Positions 1-7,446 of a stretch of 31,610 nucleotides of DNA are shown in pieces. Position 1 is the first letter of the stretch. Each line of letters opens with the position of its first letter. This DNA is from an uncultured Helcococcus sp. (GTDB lineage: Bacteria; Bacillota; Clostridia; Tissierellales; Peptoniphilaceae). The notes beneath the pieces were generated by a model. That model was not told where the DNA came from. It saw only the letters and a list, made by a program, of their open reading frames with translations, and ran no database searches. The translations under genes and the position numbers were made by a program. The DNA lies in NCBI GenBank assembly GCA_947253305.1, contig CAMXYZ010000003.1, positions 1-31,610 of the forward strand, given 5' to 3'.

Positions 1-1
1 A

Positions 2-1294
2 AAAAGTAATTTTGTAATATTAGATTTTAATGGAGAGTATGCTAAAGATGGAATATTAACTGAAGATAAAATAACTTTTGACTTAACTACAAAAACAAAT
101 AGTGAAAAAAAAATAGTTTTAAATCCTAAATTTTTTTGGAATATTGAAACTTTATCAATCCTATATTCAGCGACGGAAAAAACTCAAAAGCCATTTCTTA
201 AAAATGCAATAAAATATTATATTGACGAAGAAACACACGATATATGTACAGATAGTATCATAAGAGGATTAGGAGATGCGTTTGTAAATACGTTCAAAGC
301 TAACAACAATAAAGAAATGCTAAATTTATTAAACAAATCTTTAGAAATAGTACTTAAAAATGGTAGAGAGAAAAAAAGTATGGGAGAAATTACAGAAATT
401 GAATGGCTAAATTTTTCCTGGCATTCTGGACAAAATACATATTATTCTTCAGAACAAAATATATATATTAATAATGACAATGTACAAAAAGAAGTTAACA
501 ATAATAGGGAAACATTAGAAGAATTTCTTAATAATCAAGATAACATAAGAAAAATAGATAATTTGTCATGCACAGAAAAACTTAAAATTGCAACATATAC
601 TAGATTAATATTTTTATTATCTAAGAATCAAATAAATTTTGATTTCATAAATCCTTTACTATCGAGAATTGATTCGCAATCGGTTTTTTTAGAAAAAATA
701 ATTGAAATTAAAAATGAAGAAAAGAAAGATGATGAATATATAACTGTAATAAATCTAAGAAATTGTAATTTAGAAGCAAAAAAAATGATTCCACTGCTAA
801 TTGCAAAGCAACTATATGAAGAACATAAGAATGGTGAAAATAAATATTATAAAATAGAGAAAACGACTCATTTAATAATAGATGAAGCACATAACATTTT
901 ATCTTCACAATCTTCTCGTGAATCTGAAGGTTGGAAAGATTATAGGCTAGAATTATTTGAAGAAATAATTAAAGAAGGACGAAAATTCGGGTTTTATATG
1001 ACGATATCAAGTCAAAGACCATACGATATATCACCTACAATAATTTCTCAATTACATAATTATTTTATCCATAGATTGGTAAATGAATATGATTTAAGAA
1101 TGTTAGAAAATACAGTTAGTTCTTTAGATGAAACCTCAAGAACACAAATCCCGACATTAGCTCCTGGACAATGCGTAGTTACTGGAACTAGCTTTGATTT
1201 ACCTCTTTTGATAAAAGTAGATAAATTAGTAGATGATAAATCACCAACAAGTGAAAATGCTGATTTGATTGATTTATGGGCTAAAGTTAAATAA
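2..1294 (+). CDS. HerA/DUF87-family ATPase, 5' end missing
   Basis: The frame is open from base 2 with no start, so about 430 C-terminal residues are present and the N-terminus with the Walker A loop lies outside the contig. Visible signatures are ILDFNGEY right at the left edge (the HerA/DUF87 strand normally written as ILDPHGEY), a Walker B LIIDEAHNIL near base 875, the EGRKFGFYMTISSQRP segment, and a C-terminal LAPGQCVVTG stretch. This order is typical of hexameric HerA-like DNA translocases, which act in end resection with a nuclease or in phage-defence systems beside Sir2 or nuclease partners. No partner is visible because the upstream side is missing. An internal ATG at 317 is not the real start. 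The family call is firm; the biological role cannot be decided here. Confidence 0.85.
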   Translation, partial: KSNFVILDFNGEYAKDGILTEDKITFDLTTKTNSEKKIVLNPKFFWNIETLSILYSATEKTQKPFLKNAIKYYIDEETHDICTDSIIRGLGDAFVNTFKANNNKEMLNLLNKSLEIVLKNGREKKSMGEITEIEWLNFSWHSGQNTYYSSEQNIYINNDNVQKEVNNNRETLEEFLNNQDNIRKIDNLSCTEKLKIATYTRLIFLLSKNQINFDFINPLLSRIDSQSVFLEKIIEIKNEEKKDDEYITVINLRNCNLEAKKMIPLLIAKQLYEEHKNGENKYYKIEKTTHLIIDEAHNILSSQSSRESEGWKDYRLELFEEIIKEGRKFGFYMTISSQRPYDISPTIISQLHNYFIHRLVNEYDLRMLENTVSSLDETSRTQIPTLAPGQCVVTGTSFDLPLLIKVDKLVDDKSPTSENADLIDLWAKVK

Positions 1295-1450
1295 TATATT
1301 AACCAAGGAAAGAAATTCATATCAAAGATGAATAAGCTTAATTTTTTAATTAAAAGATAGAGTTTGATAATTATGATTTGAAGACTTGATAGTTTTAAAA
1401 TAGATTATCGTGATTATTAAAATAAATGTTGATTTTATAGAGGTTTAACC

Positions 1451-1479
1451 AATCCCCTAGTCTCAAAAACTAGGGGATT
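1451..1479. terminator. Bidirectional terminator hairpin
   Basis: Perfect 11-bp stem AATCCCCTAGT / ACTAGGGGATT around the 7-base loop CTCAAAA, followed by ACTTTAT. It sits between the end of the HerA-like gene on the plus strand and the end of the PQ-loop gene on the minus strand, so it can serve both. The rest of 1295-1498 is AT-rich and shows nothing else I can support. Confidence 0.75.
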
Positions 1480-1498
1480 ACTTTATATAAACTTTATT

Positions 1499-1783
1499 CT
1501 ATGAAAAATACAATATCAAATAACTCACCAACATAATAAATCCTGGGATGAAGTTTATTAATTGTCCGTAGAACATACTTTTATCCCCAGTTTCTTTTGA
1601 AGATACCCAGGCGTTGAATACAAAAAAGCTAACTCCGATACAAACTGAGAGTAAGAATAGGAAACTTATTCCTTCGATATTCCTAGTTTTCCAAGTTACG
1701 ATAATTTGTGGTATCCAACCACCACCGACAAGTAGTCCTCCAATAGGTGCTAAACGAGATGCTAATTTCTTTTTATTTTCCAT
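1499..1783 (-). CDS. SemiSWEET/PQ-loop repeat membrane protein
   Basis: A 94-residue protein with three predicted membrane segments and one PQ-loop signature (GGWIPQIIVTWKTRNIEGIS). The size and single repeat fit bacterial SemiSWEETs, which dimerise to form passive sugar carriers. The start was set at 1783 because the complement reads AAGGAG, five bases, then ATG. The longer reading from 1852 adds 23 basic residues without a ribosome site. Sequence after the PQ motif gives two more hydrophobic stretches (FLFLLSVCIGVSFFVF and FIPGFIMLVSYLILYF). Substrate cannot be read from sequence. It is monocistronic, converging on the HerA-like gene across a shared terminator. Confidence 0.75.
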   Translation of the reverse strand: MENKKKLASRLAPIGGLLVGGGWIPQIIVTWKTRNIEGISFLFLLSVCIGVSFFVFNAWVSSKETGDKSMFYGQLINFIPGFIMLVSYLILYFS

Positions 1784-1912
1784 TTTACTCCTTATCTTAG
1801 ATTTAATATTATAAAAATTCTTTACAAACAATCTTGGTGAAAATTTTATCATTTATATTATACTAAATTTTTTACAGGAAAAGTAACTAGAAATAGAGTT
1901 AAAATTTTGATA

Positions 1913-1921
1913 TGCTATAAT
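1913..1921 (+). promoter_or_regulatory. Extended -10 promoter for the phnA-like gene
   Basis: TGCTATAAT is a consensus extended -10 element (TG-N-TATAAT) with no good -35 box upstream, as expected for this promoter type. It predicts a 5' leader of roughly 80 bases before the start at 2012. Confidence 0.55.
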
Positions 1922-2011
1922 TAATACAAGATATAGACGAATAATAGCTATTTTAAGAGAAGTTTTGAACAGTTTTATTGGAATAATTTTTTAATATTAA
2001 TGGAGGTTAGT

Positions 2012-2344
2012 ATGATAAAATGCCCTAATTGTGGAAGTGAATACGGATATAGCGATGGTACAGCATATCATTGTCCAGAGTGTTTTCATATTTGGACTGA
2101 AGCAGATCTTGAAAAAGAATTAGAAGCTAGCAAAAAGTTTGATAGCGTGGGAAATGAATTAAATGAAGGTGACGATGTAACTATAGTTTTAGACTTAAAA
2201 CTTGGTGGAGACACGATAAAAAGAGGTACAAGAGCTAAAAATATTCAATTCCTTGAAAAAGAAGTTGACGGTCACGATATTCAAGGTAGAGTAGATGGAT
2301 TTGGTAATTTATATCTAAAGACCTCAGTTGTTAAAAAGCTATAA
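2012..2344 (+). CDS. yjdM: PhnA/YjdM-like zinc-ribbon protein
   Basis: A 110-residue protein, almost the length of E. coli YjdM (formerly PhnA). The N-terminus is a zinc ribbon with two CxxC pairs (CPNCGSEY and CPECFHIW). The C-terminal domain carries the family signature GDDVTIVLDLKLGG, KRGTRAKNI and DGHDIQGRVDGFGNLYLKTSVVKK. The in-frame ATG at 2000 is rejected because its own codons contain the GGAGG ribosome site (2002-2006) that serves the ATG at 2012. Despite the old name, a role in phosphonate breakdown is not established. No phosphonate genes lie nearby, so only the family can be stated. Confidence 0.85.
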   Translation: MIKCPNCGSEYGYSDGTAYHCPECFHIWTEADLEKELEASKKFDSVGNELNEGDDVTIVLDLKLGGDTIKRGTRAKNIQFLEKEVDGHDIQGRVDGFGNLYLKTSVVKKL

Positions 2345-2400
2345 TTTATATGATTGAAGATTAGTATCGATATAAGTAAGGTATAGAAAAAGGAAATATT

Positions 2401-2928
2401 ATGCTCGAAATAAGATCTAGCAAATTAATATTAAGAAATCTTAAACTTACCGATTTAGACAGATTTTACGAGGTCTATAATTCTAAATTTGTAATGAAAT
2501 ATAATCTGATTACAAAGCTTAATAAATTGGAGATACAGAAATTAATTCTTGGAGAAATGCTAAATACAAATAGTTGGGCTATTGAGGATGTAGAGACTGG
2601 ACTATTTGTTGGTATGATTCATAAATCAAAAGATACTTTACGAATTGCTATGAATACCTGTGAACTTTCATATTGGTTGTCTGAAGATTTTGCAGGTAAG
2701 GGATATATGAAAGAAGCTCTAGAATTAATAATTGCCAATTTATTCATATCTGAAAAATATGATGGTATAACTTGCAGAGCTTTTGAAGATAATGAAAGAA
2801 GTAATCGTTTATTAAAAAGTTTAGGATTTGAGAAAGAAGGCGTTCTTTATAGAGTGGCAAAGACTGAAGATGGGAAATACCATAATGACTGCTTATATTA
2901 TCTAAAGAATAAGTTTAAAAAGGACTGA
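2401..2928 (+). CDS. GNAT-family N-acetyltransferase (RimJ/RimL type)
   Basis: 175 residues with the usual start of the RimJ/RimL-like group (LRNLKLTDLDRFYEVYNS), an acetyl-CoA binding region (YWLSEDFAGKGYMKEALELI; the GKGY part is the pyrophosphate-binding turn) and the C-terminal ENERSNRLLKSLGFEKEG-like segment (here starting EDNERSN). Family members acetylate ribosomal-protein N-termini or small molecules; the substrate is not predictable here. The ATG follows an AAGGA site. It lies 56 bases after the phnA-like gene and 23 bases before the Sir2 gene, all on the plus strand, so co-transcription is likely. Confidence 0.85.
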   Translation: MLEIRSSKLILRNLKLTDLDRFYEVYNSKFVMKYNLITKLNKLEIQKLILGEMLNTNSWAIEDVETGLFVGMIHKSKDTLRIAMNTCELSYWLSEDFAGKGYMKEALELIIANLFISEKYDGITCRAFEDNERSNRLLKSLGFEKEGVLYRVAKTEDGKYHNDCLYYLKNKFKKD

Positions 2929-2951
2929 TTGGTTTAAAGAAGGGAGTTTCA

Positions 2952-3698
2952 ATGGTGGTTAGAAAAAATTATGATGAGATATATGATATTATTTTAAGCT
3001 CTAATAATATTGTATTTTTTGGTGGAGCAGGTGTATCTACAGAAAGTGGAATTCCAGATTTTAGATCAGCTACTGGTTTATATAATAGGAAAAATGATAC
3101 GGGATATAGTCCCGAATATATGTTAAGTCATGAGTTTTTAATTGAAAGCCCAGAAGAGTTTAGTAATTATTATAAAGAAAATCTAATCTATGATGATGCG
3201 AAGCCCAATATTACTCATAATGTCCTTGCGAGACTAGAGAAGATGGGTAAGCTTAAAGCTATTATTACACAGAATATAGACAGTCTTCATCAAATGGCGG
3301 GAAGCAAAAATGTACTAGAAATTCATGGGAATTTAAGAGATTACTACTGTATGAATTGTGGAAAAGAATATGATGCAGAAGAAATCACTTCCACCAAAGG
3401 AGCTAATTACTGTGAATGTGGCGGATATATTAGACCTGATGTTACTCTATATGGAGAAGGATTAAATCAAGATATAGTGAATCAAGCAATAAATGCAATT
3501 GCGAAGGCAGATGTATTAATTATTGGAGGAACATCATTGGTTGTATATCCTGCAGCGAGTTTTATTAATTTTTATAGAGGTAATAAATGTATATTAATTA
3601 ATAAAGAACAAGGTGGTAATGATGGAATAGCAGATTATTTAATTCATGATGAGCTTGGAAATTTCTTTAGAGGTTTGGAAAAAAGATTGAATGAATAA
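2952..3698 (+). CDS. cobB: Sir2-family NAD-dependent protein deacylase
   Basis: A 248-residue sirtuin. NAD-binding motifs GAGVSTESGIPDFRS (near residue 24) and TQNIDSLHQMAG are intact, and the catalytic histidine is H125 in EIHGNL. A zinc-binding lobe follows with C133/C136 and C154/C156 (CxxC then CxC). The Rossmann segment GGTSLVVYPAAS closes the domain. Full motifs and the zinc site indicate an active lysine deacylase, acting in the cytoplasm on acetylated or otherwise acylated proteins. The ATG is preceded by AAGGGAG. Its upstream neighbour is an acetyltransferase, which may or may not be functionally linked. Confidence 0.92.
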   Translation: MVVRKNYDEIYDIILSSNNIVFFGGAGVSTESGIPDFRSATGLYNRKNDTGYSPEYMLSHEFLIESPEEFSNYYKENLIYDDAKPNITHNVLARLEKMGKLKAIITQNIDSLHQMAGSKNVLEIHGNLRDYYCMNCGKEYDAEEITSTKGANYCECGGYIRPDVTLYGEGLNQDIVNQAINAIAKADVLIIGGTSLVVYPAASFINFYRGNKCILINKEQGGNDGIADYLIHDELGNFFRGLEKRLNE

Positions 3699-3703
3699 AA
3701 ATG

Positions 3704-3747
3704 GACTCATACACTTAAAGTGTTGTAGACTTTAAGCAATATGAGTC
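3704..3747. terminator. Hairpin between convergent genes
   Basis: Outer stem GACTCATA / TATGAGTC with an inner CTTAAAG / CTTTAAG pairing, followed by TTTTATATTTT on the plus strand. It lies between the stop of the Sir2 gene and the stop of the ECF S component on the other strand. Confidence 0.65.
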
Positions 3748-3771
3748 TTTTATATTTTAAATATCTTATAA

Positions 3772-4356
3772 TTAACTTTTAACTAATAGTCCTGATTTTT
3801 CAAGGGTAGGTCTAATTACTAAGTATAGGGTATTGGCAATGATTACTGTAAGTACAGCATTAAATGCTGTAACTCCACCTGATAATTTTGCGATTGCTGT
3901 AGCGATTTCTACAGGCTGATTAAGTAAAAATCTTTGATATAAATAACCTACAAATGGATCTGCGATAACATTAAAACCCATACCACAAATTGAAGCTATT
4001 ACAGCCCATTTTGCAATATATTTTTTATCTTGAGAATCATTGATTCTCTTGATTTTATGTGCAATTAATCCTACTATTAATCCGATACAAAACTTTAATA
4101 CAAATGTTTTAGGTGCAACAATTATATATACAGGATCAACTATATCAGCAATTGTCATACCAATAGCTCCTGCTAATCCACCATAGAATCCTCCAATTAA
4201 AAGTGCGGCCAATACTAAAAACACATTACCAAAATGTATCGATGTGAAACCGTTTCCACTTGGAAGAGGGATTTTCACTTGTAAAAAAGTAAATGTAACG
4301 AAACAAAGAGCGGCAAGTAAGCCGGTCTGTGCTAGCTTATTTATCTTATTATTCAT
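3772..4356 (-). CDS. ECF transporter S component (substrate unknown)
   Basis: About 194 residues, almost all hydrophobic, with six likely membrane spans. The N-terminus (INKLAQTGLLAALCFVTF) and the stretch IHFGNVFLVLAALLIGGFYG followed by GGLAGAIGMTIADI are typical of vitamin-type S components of energy-coupling-factor transporters. It would bind a vitamin or precursor and dock onto shared EcfA/EcfT subunits. These are not in this window, so it is a solitary group II S component. Two adjacent ATGs exist; GGAGG at 4362-4366 on the complement is five bases from the one at 4356 and only two from 4359, so 4356 is preferred. The ligand is not assigned because no riboswitch or biosynthesis gene sits nearby. 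Confidence 0.8.
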   Translation of the reverse strand: MNNKINKLAQTGLLAALCFVTFTFLQVKIPLPSGNGFTSIHFGNVFLVLAALLIGGFYGGLAGAIGMTIADIVDPVYIIVAPKTFVLKFCIGLIVGLIAHKIKRINDSQDKKYIAKWAVIASICGMGFNVIADPFVGYLYQRFLLNQPVEIATAIAKLSGGVTAFNAVLTVIIANTLYLVIRPTLEKSGLLVKS

Positions 4357-4386
4357 CATAACCTCCAGCTAATAAACTCTAATTTG

Positions 4387-4416
4387 ATTATACCACACCA
4401 GAATTTAATTTGTTAA
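4387..4416 (-). promoter_or_regulatory. Promoter of the ECF S component gene
   Basis: On the complement: -35 TTAACA (4411-4416), 18-base spacer, -10 TATAAT (4387-4392). The -35 overlaps that of the divergent plus-strand promoter. Confidence 0.5.
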
Positions 4417-4438
4417 AATTTTATATAACTGATATAGT
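4410..4438 (+). promoter_or_regulatory. Promoter of the alpha/beta hydrolase gene
   Basis: -35 TTGTTA (4410-4415), exactly 17 bases, -10 TATAGT (4433-4438). The start codon at 4458 follows closely, giving a very short leader that holds the AGGGGG ribosome site. Confidence 0.5.
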
Positions 4439-4457
4439 TATACTAAAAGGGGGCGTG

Positions 4458-5207
4458 ATGAAAAGAAGAAATTTTGAGAGTTTCGAAATTGAGATACAAA
4501 ATATTCCTGTTAAAGTTTATAAACCGACAGATTATAACGAAGAGACAAAGACTGTCATTCATTATCACGGTTGGACTAGTGATGTTACAAAGTATTATAC
4601 ACTAGGTAAATTATACGCTAAACAAGGAATACAATTTATACTTCCGGAGATTGCAAATCATGGGGTTAGAAAGAAAGATACTAATGAAGAAGAACATATG
4701 ATATTTATAGATTCAGTATTAAGCACAATCGATGAATTTGATCCTATTGTTAATCATCTAAAAGATAATAAAATGATTAATCCGGATAAATTAATTGTAT
4801 CAGGTCATTCTATGGGTGGATTTATTACCAATATACTTGTTGGATTGAGAGATTTTAAAGCTGGAATTATCTATAATGGAGCAGGAGACGTAATTGATAT
4901 AGTTAAAGATTTTTATACTCTTGAAGCATTAAATGGTTTGACTGGAGAAGATAAAGTTAAATCAGATAGATTATTAAGCTTAAATCCAATTGCAAATTGC
5001 AATTTGTATAATAGAAAAACAATATTTGCGATGATTGGGGAAAAAGATGATGTGGTAAATCCAAATAATATGGTTAGATTTTTAGAAGAATTAAATAATC
5101 AAGATATAGATACTTCAAATATTGAATATAAATTTTTTGCGGAAGATAGTCATAGCATTAGTAATGATATGATTAGAGCGGCATTAGATTATACTCTTAA
5201 TATTTAA
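4458..5207 (+). CDS. Alpha/beta hydrolase (esterase/peptidase-like)
   Basis: 249 residues with an alpha/beta-hydrolase fold. The nucleophile elbow is GHSMGGF, the oxyanion region is IHYHGWTSD, the acid is in GEKDDVVNP and the catalytic histidine in EDSHSIS. It has no signal peptide, so it is probably a cytoplasmic esterase or acyl-peptidase of the YitV/serine-aminopeptidase type; the substrate is unknown. The open frame reaches back to 4410, but GGGGG (4449-4453) precedes the ATG at 4458 at normal spacing and the promoter -10 lies inside the upstream extension, so 4458 is the start. Confidence 0.82.
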   Translation: MKRRNFESFEIEIQNIPVKVYKPTDYNEETKTVIHYHGWTSDVTKYYTLGKLYAKQGIQFILPEIANHGVRKKDTNEEEHMIFIDSVLSTIDEFDPIVNHLKDNKMINPDKLIVSGHSMGGFITNILVGLRDFKAGIIYNGAGDVIDIVKDFYTLEALNGLTGEDKVKSDRLLSLNPIANCNLYNRKTIFAMIGEKDDVVNPNNMVRFLEELNNQDIDTSNIEYKFFAEDSHSISNDMIRAALDYTLNI

Positions 5208-5212
5208 TAAGA

Positions 5213-5247
5213 AATCCTAGCTGGTAGAAATTCTACTAGCTAGGATT
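5213..5247. terminator. Bidirectional terminator hairpin
   Basis: A nearly perfect inverted repeat of about 17 bases per arm (5213-5229 and 5231-5247, one G-T pair), beginning AATCCTAGCT and ending AGCTAGGATT. It is flanked by A-rich and T-rich DNA and placed between two convergent genes. Confidence 0.8.
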
Positions 5248-5254
5248 ATTAATT

Positions 5255-6628
5255 TTATTGATTATTTTTTGCTAAATTGTAAAGAGTTTTAACATGAACC
5301 CCTGTAGCGCCTTTTTGATTCAATCCTTGCGGTGCTGATAGGTAAGCTGTTCCAGCTATATCTAAATGTACCCATGGATAATCTTCAACAAATGCTTCTA
5401 TAAATTGTCCAGCTGTTACAGAACCTGCATATCTTCCGCCAGAGTTTTTGATATCAGCATCATCAGATTTATTATATGTTCTAATAAAGTCGTCATTTGG
5501 TAATTGCCAAATCTTTTCATTTGCCTCATTAGCAGCTTTTTGAACTAAATTAAATGCTTCTTGATTATTAGTAACAACACCTGTATATGTTTCACCAAGA
5601 GCGATTAGTACTGCACCTGTTAATGTTGCTAAGTCGATAATCATACTTGGTTTGTATGTGTCAACACCGTAGTTTACAGCATCAGCTAAGGTCAATCTAC
5701 CTTCTGCATCGGTATTAGCTATATCTATACTCATTCCATTACGAGCTTTTATTATATCTCCTGGTTTGTATGCATTTCCAGATATACTATTTTCACAAGC
5801 TGCAACAATAGCTACAACATTTGTCTTTATTTTATTCTTAGCTATGGCTTCCATCGCTCCAATTACTGTAGCTGATCCGCCCATGTCACAATTCATTGTT
5901 AGCATTCCTGTGGTTGGTTTTAATGAGTAACCACCTGTATCATAAGTAACACCTTTACCTACAAATACTAATGGTTTTTCATCGCCGCCATTCATATATT
6001 CCATAACGATTAATCTAGGTCTATTAGCTGAACCTCTCGCAACTTCTAAAAATGCTGTTAGGCCCATTTCTCTTATTTCATCTTCTTCATAAATCTTTAC
6101 TTCAATACCTAATTCAGATAATCTTTCATTAGCTTTATTTGCCAATGTTTCTGGATAAATATCATTTGATCTTAAATTCACCAAATCTCTTGCGAAGAAT
6201 TGTGCATCAAGTACATTTAACAATTCATTTACCTTAGAATCTAAATTGCTATATTCTTCAACTAAATTTACAGTTTTAAGATTTAATTCTTTCTTTTCTT
6301 TTTTGTAATGGTCGAATACATATTGTGAAACTTTTAAAGCTTCAACAATTCCGAGTGCATAATCTTCATTGGATAGATCAAATCTATTCTTTTCAAAAGA
6401 AATCTCATTTATGTCTTTTCCAATTAGATATCTACCTAGTGCATATACTGCTTCTTTTAATACATCTAAATTAAATTTTTCTTTATCGCCAAGGCCTAAT
6501 AAGATTTCATCAGAATCTAGAACTGGATAGATTACTGATTTTTCTCCTTTGAAAAAAGTATTATCACTTTCTCCAATAAATGCAAATTTAACTAAATTCT
6601 CCTTACTATTATTAAAATTTGTCTTCAT
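5255..6628 (-). CDS. pepA: M17 leucyl aminopeptidase
   Basis: 457 residues, a little shorter than the usual 480-500. The C-terminal catalytic domain has the two-metal M17 signatures: GKGVTYDTGGYSLKP (metal-binding lysine and aspartate), NCDMGGSATV and NTDAEGRLTLADAV (the family fingerprint). The N-terminal domain is present but weakly conserved, as is common. It removes N-terminal residues from peptides in the cytoplasm, usually as a hexamer. The start at 6628 is preceded on the complement by AAGGAGG and five bases. Nothing suggests the multifunctional DNA-binding role known for E. coli PepA. Confidence 0.93.
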   Translation of the reverse strand: MKTNFNNSKENLVKFAFIGESDNTFFKGEKSVIYPVLDSDEILLGLGDKEKFNLDVLKEAVYALGRYLIGKDINEISFEKNRFDLSNEDYALGIVEALKVSQYVFDHYKKEKKELNLKTVNLVEEYSNLDSKVNELLNVLDAQFFARDLVNLRSNDIYPETLANKANERLSELGIEVKIYEEDEIREMGLTAFLEVARGSANRPRLIVMEYMNGGDEKPLVFVGKGVTYDTGGYSLKPTTGMLTMNCDMGGSATVIGAMEAIAKNKIKTNVVAIVAACENSISGNAYKPGDIIKARNGMSIDIANTDAEGRLTLADAVNYGVDTYKPSMIIDLATLTGAVLIALGETYTGVVTNNQEAFNLVQKAANEANEKIWQLPNDDFIRTYNKSDDADIKNSGGRYAGSVTAGQFIEAFVEDYPWVHLDIAGTAYLSAPQGLNQKGATGVHVKTLYNLAKNNQ

Positions 6629-6708
6629 AATTCCTCCTTATTGTTAATTTATTATATAATAAATAAGTATATCATACTTGTTTACTATAGTTAAATATTG
6701 CATAGAAT

Positions 6709-6737
6709 TAGACAAAAAATTGGAAAAATATTATAAT
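6709..6737 (+). promoter_or_regulatory. Promoter of the Ltp-like lipoprotein gene
   Basis: -35 TAGACA (6709-6714; five of six consensus bases), 17-base spacer, -10 TATAAT (6732-6737; perfect). The start codon lies about 40 bases downstream. Confidence 0.65.
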
Positions 6738-6780
6738 AGATATGTAATATAATGTTTTTTAAAGTATAAGGAGAATTATG

Positions 6781-7350
6781 ATGAAAAAAACAATATACTT
6801 ACTGGCTCTAAGTTTGTTATTAGTTGGATGTAATAGAACTAATAAAAAGGAAACAGAACAAGAAACAGTAAAAGAAACTGAAAAAGAAACACAAAAAGAA
6901 ACTCAGAAAGAGACAATAAAAGAAACTGAAAAAGAAACACAAAAAGAAACTGAGACAGAAAAAGAAACTGAAAAAGAAGTTGAAACAGAAGCTGAAGAAC
7001 AAACTGAGATAACAGTTGAAGATGGAGTTAGAAAAGATTTAAATGAATTGAGTGTAGGTGGTAGAACAGCTGCACTACAGGCTGAAAAATATTTACAGTA
7101 TGAAGCGTTTTCAAAAAATGGACTTTCAAATCAGTTGAAAATAGAAGGATATCCTGAAGAAGATATCGAAGAAGCTTTCCAATATTTACATGTAAATTGG
7201 AAAGAAAAAGCTGTTGAAAAAGCTGTTCAGGTAGTAAAACAAAATAACAATGATATTTCTACTGACAGAATAAAAGAAATATTAACATCAGAATTAGGAT
7301 TTACACCTGAAGAAGCAGACTATGCAATAGACGAATTAAGTAAATTATAG
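6781..7350 (+). CDS. Ltp-family surface lipoprotein with charged stalk
   Basis: 189 residues. A signal peptide with lipobox LLVGC predicts lipidation of C17 and anchoring on the outer face of the membrane. Next comes a stalk of about 50 residues made of KETE/KETQ tetrapeptides. The C-terminal 110 residues hold two copies of the Ltp helical repeat: AALQAEKYLQYEAFSKNGLS...EGYPEEDIEEAFQYLHVNW, then a second starting KAVEKAVQVV and ending GFTPEEADYAIDEL. Phage TP-J34 Ltp, the family prototype, blocks DNA injection by related phages; many chromosomal homologues have no tested role. Of two adjacent ATGs, 6781 is seven bases from AAGGAG (6768-6773) and is preferred over 6778. No phage genes are nearby. 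Confidence 0.75.
   Translation: MKKTIYLLALSLLLVGCNRTNKKETEQETVKETEKETQKETQKETIKETEKETQKETETEKETEKEVETEAEEQTEITVEDGVRKDLNELSVGGRTAALQAEKYLQYEAFSKNGLSNQLKIEGYPEEDIEEAFQYLHVNWKEKAVEKAVQVVKQNNNDISTDRIKEILTSELGFTPEEADYAIDELSKL
6847..6990 (+). repeat. KETE/KETQ tetrapeptide-coding repeats
   Basis: Tandem degenerate AAAGAAACN-type units encoding the lipoprotein stalk. A 33-base block recurs identically at 6871-6903 and 6919-6951, a 48-base period, suggesting expansion by slippage or unequal exchange. Confidence 0.8.
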
Positions 7351-7358
7351 AATTAAGA

Positions 7359-7387
7359 AAATTAGATTGAGTATTTCAATCTAATTT
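7359..7387 (+). terminator. Rho-independent terminator
   Basis: Stem AAATTAGATTGA / TCAATCTAATTT around a short loop, running into TTTTTTTG. It follows the lipoprotein gene by eight bases. Confidence 0.75.
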
Positions 7388-7446
7388 TTTTGTTCTTAAT
7401 TTATTGATATAATTGAAAATATAAGAAAATAAAAGATGGAGTAGAT

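Noticed and set aside
1614..1814. Plus-strand open frame opposite the PQ-loop gene
   Set aside because: It is a shadow frame; the minus-strand frame has the PQ motif, membrane segments and a ribosome site.
2000..2011. ATG at 2000 as the start of the phnA-like gene (same pattern at 10885 for the Na/Pi transporter)
   Set aside because: In both cases the codons after that ATG are themselves the GGAGG ribosome site for the next ATG.
2..3698. Sir2-HerA antiphage system formed by the HerA-like gene and the Sir2 gene
   Set aside because: The Sir2 gene is a short zinc-binding deacylase, lies 1.7 kb downstream after unrelated genes and a terminator, and lacks the extra domain of defence Sir2 proteins.
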